64,000 nt of DNA from Pyropia yezoensis (taxonomy: Eukaryota; Rhodophyta; Bangiophyceae; Bangiales; Bangiaceae), in the NCBI GenBank assembly GCA_009829735.1, contig CM020618.1, positions 14,180,568 through 14,244,567 on the forward strand. Reading direction: 5' to 3'. Within the stretch, counting starts at the first letter, position 1, and each line of letters starts with the position of its first letter. This document shows, piece by piece, positions 51,454 through 61,704 of this stretch. The translations under genes and the position numbers were made by a program. The notes beneath the pieces are model-generated. The model saw only the letters and a list, made by a program, of their open reading frames with translations, made no database searches and had not been told where the DNA came from.

Positions 51454-53346
51454 ATGCCGCGTGCGAAGCGCCCTGCTACACCGGTTGGCGGTGCCCGCAC
51501 TGCCGCACGCCGCCGCGTTGGCCTGCAGGCGACCAACCAGGCGGACCCGTCGCCGGGCACAGCAGGCGGGGAGCCGGAAAGCTTCGTAGTCGTCCCAGCG
51601 CCCGCTCCAAGCGGGAATGCTCAGGGCCACGCGGCCGTGGTGGCTGCGGGTGGCATGGGCACCACGCCCCGCCCCCCGGTGCAACGCATGTCTGCGCGTG
51701 CAGCCGGCCGCCGAAAGGGCAGGCAGGCGGCCATCGGTAATGTACCGAGCGAGAATGGTGGCTCGTCCGCAGCCAATGTCAACGTCTCTCCGGTTCCGGG
51801 CTTGGTCGTGCGCCCCATGATGCCCGACACGGGTTCTTCGTCGGCAGCGGGATCACGCCGGACCCAGACTACTCTATCAACCGGCCCTGACGTTGCCGCT
51901 GCGGGCGTGGCTGCCGACGCAGCGGACTTTGCTGGTCTTCCGTCCATTGCCGGGGGATATTCTGGTGGCACAGCCCCTGGGGGGGCCGTGGCGGCGGCGC
52001 CCTCTCAGCCTATCACGACCGCGCCATCTGTTGGCATGGCGGGTTGCATTGGTGGGGCGGACGTGGTGGCGGTGCCCGTCCAGCCCGAAGCGCTGGCGCT
52101 GTCGAGCGGCATGGCTGGTCCGGATACTGCGGTGGCCGCGGGATGTGCACCATCAGCTCCCTCTGTCCCAGGGCCGTCGGGTGGCGCGGCGCGCCCGACC
52201 GCTGCATCCGCCTCGGTCGAGACGCCTACAACGCCGGCGTCTGCTGATCCCTCGAGTACCCCGCCGGGAACGCCCGCGCGGAGCACCACCGTCTTGACGG
52301 ACGCAGTGGCCCGCGGCACGGGTCCGCTGCGCGCCCAGCTGGACGGCGTCACCCGTGCTCTTGAGGAGCTAACGGAGGCAGTCAACCAGCTGCGGCTGAG
52401 CCACGAAGCCCTCGCGCGCGGCTATGAGCGCGTCATTCTTTCCATGGCTTTGATGCGCAGTGACAACGTCAAGGCGTTTGAGATTCTCGAGTCCAAGATG
52501 GACCTCCTGCGCGCATCCCCGGGCGGCGGCACGGCGACGCCGTCTGCGCTTAGTATCATCGAGAAGATCACGGAGATCAAGCGCCTAGTACGGGGCCACC
52601 AAGTTGAGCGAACGGGCAAGACGACGCGCAGCGGGGACGTCTGCCTCAGCGCTGCTCGTAGCTGGAAGAAGTACGTGTCGGTGACCGCCGGCTTCCTCGG
52701 GGTGGATGAGGCCGAGGCGTCGGACTGGCTGCAGTCTTACGTCGACATGCCGACGCGCAAGGACCCCTCTGTGGTGAAGCGCATTCGTCGGAGCGCTCCC
52801 ATTGCTCGCGTCAAGGCCCACTGCATCTACCAGTGGAAGGATATCGTCATGGCGGCGTACTTCGCGGCTATTGGGCTCACCCGTGACGCTGTTGCGGCCC
52901 AGCAGGCTCTCCAGCTGCTCTCAGACATGGCCTACCTTCTTTCTGTGCGTGGTTTTCCAGCCATGCTTTGCGCCCTGGAAGCGCTGCTCCTGCACCAGGG
53001 TGCCGGCTTCCGCATTGTCGAGCCCATCTCTGCGGGTGACCGTAAGGTCATCCACTGCACGCTGGGTCACGTGGCCCTCGTAACTTCCTTTGTGCGCTAC
53101 GTCCTGGAGGGGATAGCGGGCTTGCGACCGGCGCACGGGGGGGTCGGGGAGGGTATCTTCGACGTATGGGTGCTGGAGCTTCCTCGCGTAGATGGCGTGC
53201 TCCCGCACGACGACGAGGAGCACGATGGGCTGCGCCTTGTAGACGGCACCGACCCCTGCCGCGGGCAGGCGCCGGAGGATGGTGAGGAGGGACCCACCGA
53301 CCTAGGTGAGCCTGCCGGTGACGGCAGTGGTGACGCTGACGTTTAA
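51454..53346 (+). CDS. Element E second protein, unknown function
   Basis: 630 codons, starting at the first ATG of the frame (GACGATGCCG). Residues 1-280 are low-complexity Ala/Pro/Gly/Thr with a basic start (PRAKRP, RRRVGL). About residues 290-350 are predicted coiled coil (LRAQLDGVTRALEELTEAV, then EILESKMDLL). The C-terminal ~240 residues look folded, with WKKYVSVTAGFLGVDEAEA, DWLQSYVDMP, HCIYQWKDIVMAAYFA, and an acidic tail. No match to a family I know. Its place next to the transposase recalls the accessory DNA-binding protein of plant CACTA elements (TNPA type), but that is analogy, not homology. It might instead be captured host DNA. Confidence 0.6.
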   Translation: MPRAKRPATPVGGARTAARRRVGLQATNQADPSPGTAGGEPESFVVVPAPAPSGNAQGHAAVVAAGGMGTTPRPPVQRMSARAAGRRKGRQAAIGNVPSENGGSSAANVNVSPVPGLVVRPMMPDTGSSSAAGSRRTQTTLSTGPDVAAAGVAADAADFAGLPSIAGGYSGGTAPGGAVAAAPSQPITTAPSVGMAGCIGGADVVAVPVQPEALALSSGMAGPDTAVAAGCAPSAPSVPGPSGGAARPTAASASVETPTTPASADPSSTPPGTPARSTTVLTDAVARGTGPLRAQLDGVTRALEELTEAVNQLRLSHEALARGYERVILSMALMRSDNVKAFEILESKMDLLRASPGGGTATPSALSIIEKITEIKRLVRGHQVERTGKTTRSGDVCLSAARSWKKYVSVTAGFLGVDEAEASDWLQSYVDMPTRKDPSVVKRIRRSAPIARVKAHCIYQWKDIVMAAYFAAIGLTRDAVAAQQALQLLSDMAYLLSVRGFPAMLCALEALLLHQGAGFRIVEPISAGDRKVIHCTLGHVALVTSFVRYVLEGIAGLRPAHGGVGEGIFDVWVLELPRVDGVLPHDDEEHDGLRLVDGTDPCRGQAPEDGEEGPTDLGEPAGDGSGDADV

Positions 53347-53563
53347 GTGTCCCGTGTGTGAGTGGCGTGGGCGTTTGAAGGAGGCGTACGCCTTCGTGTC
53401 CTGTTTGAGAGGCGACGACCACGTCTTCTTCTTTGGGTCGTGGTCGCGCACCCTTGTTCACCCGCGCTCTATCTCTTGCCAGTGTGGTTTTTTTTGCCTT
53501 GCCGCGTGTCTGTGTCTTCGTCGTGAGTGTGTGTGTGCTGTGTTGTGTGCCATTCGGTGGGGC

Positions 53564-53653
53564 CGCCAGACTCTATCGGTAGGGCGCACGACGCTCTACC
53601 GGAAGGGACGCCAGACTATATCTGTAGGGCGCACGACGCTCTACCGGAAGGGA
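53564..53653 (+). repeat. Two tandem 45-bp units in element E, subterminal
   Basis: 53564-53608 and 53609-53653 share CGCCAGACT-TAT, then GTAGGGCGCACGACGCTC and TACCGGAAGGGA. A degenerate GTAGAGGCCGG / AGTAGGGGCCGG continues to ~53710. Subterminal repeats are usual transposase-binding sites in CACTA-like elements. Confidence 0.7.
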
Positions 53654-54007
53654 CGGGCACCCCGCGCTGCTGGTAGAGGCCGGCACCGGACGCTAGCAGT
53701 AGGGGCCGGGGACGTTGTATTGACGGCTGCCGTACGGCAGACGCCCACAGGAGAGGTGTCTAGAGCGTGCTGGGGCGTGTGATTCTCATATAAAAGAGGC
53801 TCAAGGGAACAGTGTTTTCATCGGGCTGGCGCACGTGATTCTCCCATAAAATATTGCCTTTCCATTGGTGGCACGGGTCGTGATCAGGAGTGCATCTCGT
53901 GTTACCGTCTCCCGTGACGTCTCAGCTGAATCCGCATCAGGCCGTATCGATTTCCCCTCACTGATGGGTTTCTCGTGGCGCTCAAGTTTGCGCTCGGATT
54001 ACCCGAA

Positions 54008-54034
54008 CTGAGCGCAGAAAGTCAGTTGGTGACG
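54008..54034 (-). repeat. Element E right terminal inverted repeat
   Basis: CTGAGCGCAGAAAG...TTGGTGACG, inverted relative to 45016-45042. Confidence 0.82.
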
Positions 54035-54077
54035 ATGGCACGTGTTGCCCCCCTACCTGGGGGTCAATACTGCCACA
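54035..54077 (-). repeat. B4 5' LTR, proximal part (right of element E), with AT duplication
   Basis: ATGGCACGTG to TACTGCCACA. The first two bases repeat the AT at 45014-45015. The LTR's outer end at 54077 abuts the minisatellite. Confidence 0.9.
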
Positions 54078-55560
54078 GCGGCGACGACACCGCAGTCGGG
54101 GGGGTGACGGGCGGTCGGTAGGTGCCCACTGCGCCACCGCAGCCAGGCGGCGACGGGCCACTCGCCCGGCACAGCTGGGGCGGCGCTGACCGCTTCTGCA
54201 TCGCAGCCGGGAGGGTGATGGCCTGCCGATAGGTGCCCACCGCGCCAGCGCACGCGGTGGGGCGACGGCTACCCGCCCGGCACAGTCGGGGTGGCGCCGC
54301 CGACGGCGACGGCACCGCAGCCGGGGAAGTGTCGGCCGACCGGCAGCTCCCCACAGCGCTGCCGCACCCAGGGGGGCGACGGCCACCCGCCCGGCACCAT
54401 CCGGACGCCGGCGGCCGCGACCGCATCGCAGACGGGGGGGTGAGAAGCGGCCGGGGGGTGCCCACCGCGCCGCCGTACGCTGGGGGGTGACGGCAACCCG
54501 CCCGGCACCATCGGGAAGCCGACGGCCGCGACCGCATCTCAGACTGCGACGGCCACCCGTCCGCCACCATCGGGGCGCCGCCCGACGGCGACGACACAGG
54601 GGGCGATGGCTGCCCGCCCTGCACGGGCGGGCACCGGACGGCCGCGGCTGCACGGCAGCCGGTGGGGAGACTGCACGCTTCCAGGTGCCCACCGCACCGC
54701 CGCTGGCCGGGGGCGATGCCCACCTGCACGGCACCATCGCGGAGCCACCTACCGCCACGAGACAGGGGGCGACGGCTACCCGCCCTGCGCCGGCGTGGAG
54801 CGGACGGCCGCGACTGTGCGTCGGCCGGTGGGGAGACGGCCCGCTGCCAGGTGCCCACCCCACCGCCGCTCGCAGGGGGCGACAGCCACCCGCCCTGCAC
54901 CAGTCAGGGGGCGACGGCTACCCGCCCTGCGACAGCGGGGAGCGGACAGCCGCCAGTGTACGACAGCCGGTGGGGAGACGGCCCGTCGCCAGGTGCCCAC
55001 CGCACCGCCGCTGGCCGGGGGCGACAGCCACCCGCCCTGCACCAGTCCGGAGCCGACGGGCGTGACCGCACCGAAGCCGCGGGGGTGACGGCCCGCCGAC
55101 AAGTGCCCACCGCGCCGCCACAACCAGAGCGCGACTACCACCCGCCCTGCACCAGCCGGGAGTCCACGTTCGCGACCGGCCGCTGCCGGGGAGGTCACGG
55201 CCCGCCGCCAGGTGCCTACCACGCCGCCACACCAAGCTGGCGACGGCCACCCGCCCGGTTCCAGTAGGGCGCCGCGGGCCACGACCGCATGGCAGCCCAT
55301 GGGCCGTCGGCCCGCCGCCAGGTGGCCGCCGCGCCGCCGCGCCCAGGTGCGTCGTCCCCGCCCAGCACTGGCGGCGTCCAGGTGTCCTCTGCACCCGGCT
55401 GCTATCAGCCAGCAAGCACGCCGGTCCGGGCGGCACCGCCCCACGCTCAGAAAAGGGAACGCTGCTGCAGCCGGCCCGTGGCGGCGTCCCGGTCAGCTGA
55501 CGGCGGGCGCCGCGGGCAGGGGGCGGCAGGCGGCGGCACCCCCGGCGGGGTGCCGGCCCA
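54078..55560 (+). repeat. GC-rich minisatellite, ~110-bp unit
   Basis: Units share a GGTGCCCACCGCGCCGCCG block, a GGCGACGGCCACCCGCCC block and a GACCGCATCGCAGCCGGGG block. The first block recurs near 54123, 54234, 54346, 54459, 54682, 54855, 54987, 55103, 55211 and 55319, so spacing is 108-116 bases with a few longer steps (132, 173, 223), the last spanning two degenerate units. Several frames are open only because stops are rare at this GC content. Confidence 0.8.
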
Positions 55561-57959
55561 CGGCCTCACCCCATTGCGATTCCAATTGCGATTAATAAAC
55601 AAATCCAACTCCTGTGTTCGACCTCGATCCCATGCTCTTGGTCACGCGCTGCTCGCGCGAGAGGCGGCCTCGTGGGTGGCTTTGGTATCCTTGCAGCTGG
55701 CGTCAAAAGTAATAAAACACCAGATTATCTGCGAACAACGCCTGCCTAAAACGCCGGCGAAGATTCCGGGTTCGTAAGCCTGCAGATGTTCGTGACGATG
55801 GCGCCACTGATAGGTGGGTAGCTGGCTATATATACATAGGGGAGGGCGCCTGTGGTCTCGGGTGCGCTCCCCACCACTGGGAGAAAACCCCCGCCGGCCC
55901 GCGGCTGCACCCTGACCTCCCCGCGCGCCGTTCTCCCCTCCCCTCCTCCCCCCCCCCCCCCGCGCCGCCCCGTTTCCCCCCCTCCCCGCCCCCCCCACCG
56001 CCCATCACCCCCGCGCCCGCACCGGCACCGCCTCACGACTTCCCACCCCCCCCCCCCTCCCTCTTTGCCCACTTTGGTCACCCTGAGTGGGGCGGGATCC
56101 GTCGCCCGCACCGTGGCGCCGCCTGGCAGCAGCGAGTGTCTGCCCGATTAGTGGGAGGGGGGGGGGGGGGGGGGGGGGGGAGCGGGGGGGGACGGCGGAG
56201 GGGGGGCTCGGGGGGGGGGGGCGGTGCCAGCTCCTTGCCGCGGCCGCCGTCGGCGTGTGGCGGCACGGGCCCGTGGACCCCCGGGGGTGGCGCAAATCGG
56301 GCCGCGGTGCGCCCCCCCGCTCCCGCCGCGGTTGGTGCTGTGCACGCAGAGGCTGCCGGGCGTCGTGCGGCCGGCCGCCGCGGCTGGGCGGGCGGGCGGG
56401 CTTTGAGGGACAGAGGGGAGGGGAGTCACTCCCACGGTGGGGCGGAGCGGCCGCCCAGCCGCCCGGCCGCCCGGCCGTCTGCAGTTGCCCCTGGCCGGCC
56501 GGGCCGGCCGCCGCGTCTGACGCGGCCGGCCGGTCGCGCCGCCGGCCGCAGTGGGGCGAGCGCCGCGCGGCGGGTTGCCGCCGGCCGTGGCCGGGCGGGC
56601 AGCGGGAGCAGCGGCGGCCGCCTGGCCACACCGCGCCACTAGGGTGGCCGGCCGGCCGGCCAGGAGCACCCACACAGGCCTCGGTTGCCTAAAGGCCACA
56701 CCCGGCCGGCCTCCCAGTCAATGGCAACGCGAGTGGGGAGGCCGGCTGGCGGTGCGACCGCATCCGCCCCTCCCCCGAACCCCTGAGAGAGACCCCATTG
56801 GGCGACCAGCGCACCGCCCGCCCGCCCGCCCGCCGGCCCGCCGCTCTTCTCCTCCCCCTTCCCCCCCGCCCAGCTCCCGGTCCTCCTACCCCTACCCCCC
56901 CCCCCTCCCCCCCCACCCCTTCTCCCGCACCGCGCCGCTGCCGCAGGCAGCGACGCGCCGCGCCTCGTGTGGGCCGTGGACGACACTCGGCAGTCACGGC
57001 GGGTGCGGTGGTGGTACGCGTGGCGCGCCCACCGCGACTCGGCAGGCGGGTCCACGTGCGCTTTCACCCCCCCCGCCTGCCGCCTCATCCCGCCGGCGTC
57101 CACGGATGGGGGGGGGGGGGGGGGGAGTGGCGCGTGGCGGTCCCCGTGGCGGACGGCGCGCTTACCCCTCCCCTATCTCCCCGTCCACGAGGCGCGGCAG
57201 GGGTATCGCCCAAAGGACGACCCCGGGGGGCGGGCGGGGTGCACAGAGGGGGGCGGCCGCCCTGCCCCGTGGTGCTCGGTGGCGGGCGGGGGGGGGGGGG
57301 GGGGCGGCCGCCCCCTCCGCACCACCCCCCGCCTCCCTCGGCCCTCCCCCACCCCCCTCCGCCCCACCTTCAACGCCCCCCCGCCCCCCCCCAAGCTTCC
57401 ACTCCCCTCTCCCCACCCTCCCCCCCTGGCGCGCCACCGACAGCCCCCCCTGGCAGCCAGCCGCTGCTGCTCCCTCGCCCCGCCCGTCCTCTGCTGCTGC
57501 AGACGCCGCCACGGATCGTTGCCCCTCCCCGCCCGCACGCACGGCGGTGGCGGGCGGCCGCGGCGGCGGCCGCGGCGGCGACAGGCGGGGGAAGGGGGGC
57601 TGGGCTCGCCTGCCCCTGCGGCGCGGCGGCGGCGGCCAGCCACGGCCCCCGACGGCCGCTGCGCTCACCGTCGCGCCCGTCCACGCGGCGGCGGCGGCGG
57701 GGGGGGTGGCGGCGGTGGCGGCAGCGACGGCGGCGGGGGGCTGCCGGCGGCGGCGGCGGCAGCGGCAGCGGCAGCAGCGGCGTGCACGCCGCGGCGGTCA
57801 GGGGCGGCCGCGCGCTCTCCCCCGCGGCGCAGTGGGCACGGCCTCGACGACCCCGCCGCCGTTGCGCACCGACACACTCCGCCCCATCCCCCCCGTCCCC
57901 CCGCCCCCCGACCCCTGCCCTGCTTCACCGTCATCTGACGGTCGGGCGCGCCGCCCGCC
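55561..57959. other. Intergenic, GC-rich low complexity upstream of the host gene
   Basis: AATAAA at 55597 and TAATAAAA at 55712 could end transcripts from either side. A TATA-like CTATATATACAT lies at 55826-55837. From 55900 on, the DNA is C- or G-rich with uninterrupted G runs at 56157-56180, 57108-57125 and about 57288-57304. Overlapping long open frames in several phases (for example 56551-58104) consist of Pro, Arg, Gly and Ala only, and I do not accept them as genes. Confidence 0.5.
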
Positions 57960-58967
57960 ATGGGCAACCTGCCGTCCTCCCTCCTCTTCCGCCCCCCCCC
58001 CCTGCCGCTCTACTCGGCCATTGACAACCACATCACCGTCCTCCTCCCCGAATCGCCCACCGCCCCCGCGCGGCTGCTGCGCCACCCCCTCACCTGGCTG
58101 GTGACCGCCCGCGGCGACCGCATCCCGGCGGTGTGGATCCGCGTGCCCGGCGCGGCGGTGACGCTGCTGTACGCGCACAGCAACGGGGAGGACCTGGGCG
58201 TGGCGGTCCGCACGGCAGTGGTGCTGGCCGAGGAGACGGGCTGCTCCTGCCTGGCGTTTGACTATACCGGCTACGGGCTGTCCCACCCGGTCGGCGGGGG
58301 GGGGAGTGGCGCGGGGGGGGGGGGGGGAAGCTCTCCCCGGTTGTGGACTATGGTGAAGACGTCAGCGTGGGGGGGGGGAACGGCGGCGCGGCGGCGGCGG
58401 GTGGCCGCGCGCCCCCCGATGTGCCGCGGGCAACCTACTCGTCCCCCATCCCGCAGTCGCCAACGCCGCCGCCGGCCCCGACGCAGGCGCGGGCGCCACC
58501 ATTTACCCGCCAGTTTCCTGTCGCGCGGGTGCCGTCCAACCTCCCGTCGGGCGCCAGTGGTGGGGGAGGCGGCGGCGGTGGCGGCGGACGACGTGGTGGC
58601 GGTGCCGGGGGGGGTGGCGGCGGAGGCGGCGGCGGCGGCAGCAGCGGCGGAGGCAGTGGCGCTGGGGGGGTGAACGGTAGTGCTGGCAGCGGCGGCGGCG
58701 GCAGAAGCGGCCTCAGCGGCGTCAGCGGCGGCGGCGGCGGCGGTGGCGGCGCTAGCGGTGGCGGGGGCGGGGGCGGTGGCGGTGGCGGGGGCGGTGGCGG
58801 TGGCGGTGGCGGGGGCGGGAGCGGACGGGGGCGCGTCAACCCCGCGAGGGCGGTGCTGAAGCGGTCGGTGCTGGCGCCGTGCATGCAGGTCGTCACCGCG
58901 TCCGACGAGGAGGTCGAGACGGTTACCACCCGCGTCGGCAGCGGCGGCAGCGGCAGCGGCAGCGGCA

Positions 58968-59004
<37 letters not shown>

Positions 59005-61207
59005 GGCGGTGGGCGGCGATGCTGTGGCCGCTGCCGCCGCTGCGGCGGTCGCGGCGGTCGGCGGCCCGCCGTCCCGCGACGCGTCGTCGGCGGCCACGTC
59101 TGCGACCGGCGGCGGCGGCGGCGGCGGCGGCGGTAGCGCGAGTGGGGGGAGAGGCGGCGCCGCGGGGGGCGGCGGCGCCGAGCCCCGCCCGTCTCGCCGG
59201 TCACTGTCGTCGCCCGAGCGGCGGCTCCCGTCGGCGGGGGGGGGGCTCCACCACCGCGGGGGGGCTGGCCGCCCCTGGTGGCGCCAGTCCCGCCGAGGCG
59301 AAGCGGGCGGGGTGGGGGAGGGAGACGGCGGCGGCAGCAGCGGCAGCGGCGGTGGCGGCGGCGGCAGCGGCGGTGGTGGCCGCAGCAGCGGCGGGGGTGG
59401 CGGAAGCGGCGGGGGTGGCAGCGGCGGCGGCGGCGGCAGCGGCAGCGGCACGCTGGGCAAGGCCGCTTCGTACCGGCCGTCGGCACTGCCGACGGTGCCG
59501 CCGCGGCGTGGCTCCTCCCCCGGCGCCGGCGGCGCCGTGCGGTGGGACCGGGGCGAAGGGGGTGCGGCGGCCGCGACGGCGACGGCACTGCCCCCCCCCG
59601 ACGCTTCGGAGCTGCCGCCCGTCGGGGTGCCCTCTGAGCTGGCCTGCTACGCCGACGCTGTCGCGGCCTACCACCACCTGACCGCCACGGTGGCGCCCGC
59701 GCAGGTGGTGCTGGTCGGCCGCTCCCTCGGCTGCGGGGTGATGGTGCACCTCGCGTCGCGGTTCCCCGTTGGCGGCCTCATCCTCCTCTCCCCCGTCGCG
59801 TCGGCGCTGCGCGTCGCGCTGCCGCTGCGGCTGATGAGCCTCCCCTTTGACGCCTTTGACAGCGTCAAGGGCATCCGGTCGGTCGAGGCGGCGGTGCTGG
59901 TCGTCCACGGTACCGCCGACGAGACGGTGCCCGTCGCGCACGCGCGGATGCTGGTGCGCCGTGCGCGGCGGGGCGTGCCGCCGCTGTGGGTGGTGGGGGG
60001 GGGGCACAATGACCTGCTCGGCACCGCCCACCGGGGGGTGGTGCTGGCGCGGCTGCGAGAGTTTCTGGCGGGTCTCGCCGCCGACCCAACCGACGGGGGG
60101 GAGGGGGGGGAGAGGAATGGGGGGGGGGTCGGTGGCCGGGCGGTGGGTACTACCGCGGGTGCGGCCCCCAAGCGGGGCGGAGGGGCCACCACCGCCGACG
60201 CCGCCGCCGCCGCCGAAAAAGCCCGTGGCGGTGGCGGCGGCGGCGGGGGCGGGGAAAAGCCGGCGCGCGGCATTGGCAGCGGCATTTGCGGCGGCGGCAG
60301 CAGCGGGAGCGGCGGCGGCGGCAGCGGGGGCGGCGGCGGCGGCGCCCGGCGGGGGCGGGGCACCAAGGGCGCCCCCGCCCGCCGCGCCCTGTCTGCCCGC
60401 GTGCCCCGCGTGGCGCCGCCGCCCGCGGCGGGTCGGCGGGGGCGGGCCAGCGCCAGTGGCGGCCTCCCCGCCGACAGCTTCTGGGACGGCACGGACGTGG
60501 GCGGGGGCGGCGACGGCTTTGGCGGCGCCGTCGGCGGGGGCATTGGCGGCGGCCGGGACGCGCGGCCGCCGCCCCGGTCGCTCGGCTCGGCTATCCCCTC
60601 CATTGGCGCCGCCGCCACCGCCGCCGCGGCGGCGGCGGCGGTGGCCCGGCCGGGCGTCTTTTGGGCGTCCACGCCCCCCGGCGGGTACGCCGCCGCCGTC
60701 GACGACAGTGACGGTGCGGCCGCAGGGGGGGGGGGTGGCCCGGGACGGGCCGTCGCGCCCCGGTCGGGGAGCGCCTCCCCCGCCACCACCATCACCACCA
60801 CCACCACCACCACCACCGTCGCGATCGTGGCCCCCGCCGGCGAGCCCGGCATCCCCCCCCCGCTGCTCTTTCCCCACGCGCGGGAGCTGTCCGCCCCCCC
60901 CCCCGACGGCGGCGTGCTCGCTATCGGTCCCCCTCCACCACGACCGCCGCCGCCCGTGACGGCAGGGGCCGCCACCGCCTCTCCTACCACCGCCGCCACC
61001 GGTGCGGCCGCCGACGCGGCGGCGGGGGCGGGTGCCCCCGCGGGGGAGGGTCCGGGTGGCAGCGACAGCGGCGGCGGTGGTGGCGGTGGTGGTGGTGGTG
61101 GTGGCGGCGGCGCGGCCGCCGCCGCGTCGGCGGTGGGCGCCTGGGCGGGCCGCGCGTCGCGGCGGCGGCGGCCCGTGTGCTTTACCGGCGGCACAACCGT
61201 GCACTGA
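57960..61207 (+). CDS. ABHD17-like alpha/beta hydrolase (host gene)
   Basis: Plant ABHD17-type serine hydrolases remove fatty acyl groups from proteins at membranes. Start MGNLPSS in GCCATGG, as in plant homologues (MGG/MGN, possibly myristoylated at Gly2). First part 57960-~58289: VTLLYAHSNGEDLG and LAFDYTGYGLS. Second part from ~59612: VPSELACYADAVAAY, nucleophile Ser in GRSLG (near 59733), Asp in HGTADETVP (near 59918), His in GGGHND (near 60004). The two parts are in different frames, separated by ~1.3 kb encoding mostly Gly. A phase-0 intron 58290-59611 (donor GTCGGC, acceptor TTCGGAG) would join GYGLSHP to LPPVGVPSE and give 641 residues. Alternatively the Gly-rich stretch is coding and a G-run carries an indel. 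After the hydrolase core (~60080) an open Gly/Ala/Pro extension of ~370 residues runs to the stop; the family normally ends before this. Confidence 0.78.
58290..59611 (+). other. Candidate intron or Gly-rich insertion in the ABHD17-like gene
   Basis: Dense GGC/GGT/GGG triplets with several G-runs. Open as Gly-rich protein in one frame from 58343. It sits exactly where the family has a short, continuous GYG-x-S...PSE segment. The donor is weak (GTCGGC), so the splice call is tentative. Confidence 0.5.
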
Positions 61208-61699
61208 GGGGGGTTGGGGGGGAGCGGGAAGGGTGGCGGAGAGGGGCAGGCAGCAGGGCGATTGGGATAGCTCGCAGTGGCGGAGGGGGTGGGGGAGGGC
61301 CTGGGCGGGTGCCACAGACTGGCGGCAATGAACAGGGCCACGTACCGCCGACGGCGGTCCCTTTCCCCTCTTGCCCTCCCCCACCCCAACCCTTTCCGCT
61401 CAAGGCACCTCTGCCTTAGGGGGGGGGGGGGGGGCAAAGGAAAAGAACAGAGCGGCGCGGCGTCACCGCGTCCCCGACGACCGGGCGGGGGGCTGCTAGC
61501 TGACGAGCGCGCGCCGTCGGCCGCGCTGGCGGGGGGGGTGTGGGACGGGGCGGCTGCCCACGTGCGGCCGCCGCCGGGAGGACAGGGGACCAAGACGAGG
61601 AAGAGGGAGGGGCGGCGGGCGCCGTCGGTCGCGGCCACCACCCAGCCCGACCCAGTCTTCCTCTCTTTGCATGAAGGGGTCATGGACAGGGCCATGAGC
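61208..61699. other. Downstream region of the host gene
   Basis: Probable 3' UTR and spacer, G-rich, with a 17-G run near 61419. No gene recognised and no canonical AATAAA seen. Confidence 0.4.
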
Positions 61700-61704
61700 A
61701 GGGT
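61700..61704 (+). repeat. Target-site duplication of element F, left (AGGGT)
   Basis: Directly before CAGTGAGGCAC; an identical AGGGT follows the right end at 63558-63562. Confidence 0.7.

Larger units (their letters stand above)
45016..54034. mobile_element. Element E: Plavaka/CACTA-like DNA transposon
   Basis: 9019 bases inserted in a B LTR. Ends: CGTCACTAGTCGC (left) and the complement CGTCACCAACTGAC (right), an imperfect ~27-bp terminal inverted repeat closing in CGCTCAG. The inserted piece plus one duplicated AT leaves an exact 469-base LTR, so the target duplication is 2 bp (AT). It carries a spliced transposase gene (minus, 45620-49620) and a divergent second gene (plus, 51454-53346), a layout recalling the two-gene CACTA elements. 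Confidence 0.87.

Noticed and set aside
45016-54034. Reading element E as a standard CACTA element with CACTA tips and a 3-bp duplication
   Set aside because: Three-base flanks (CGT left, ACG right) are not a direct repeat, and counting the interrupted LTR gives exactly 469 bases with tips at CGTCAC and a 2-bp AT duplication.
54064-55444. Long ORFs on both strands in the minisatellite
   Set aside because: They follow the ~110-bp repeat and exist in several frames; no conserved protein signal.
56551-58104. 517-codon plus-strand ORF and several overlapping long ORFs upstream of the hydrolase
   Set aside because: Composition is Pro/Arg/Gly/Ala in every phase, several frames are open at once, and no domain is seen; this is an effect of very high GC.
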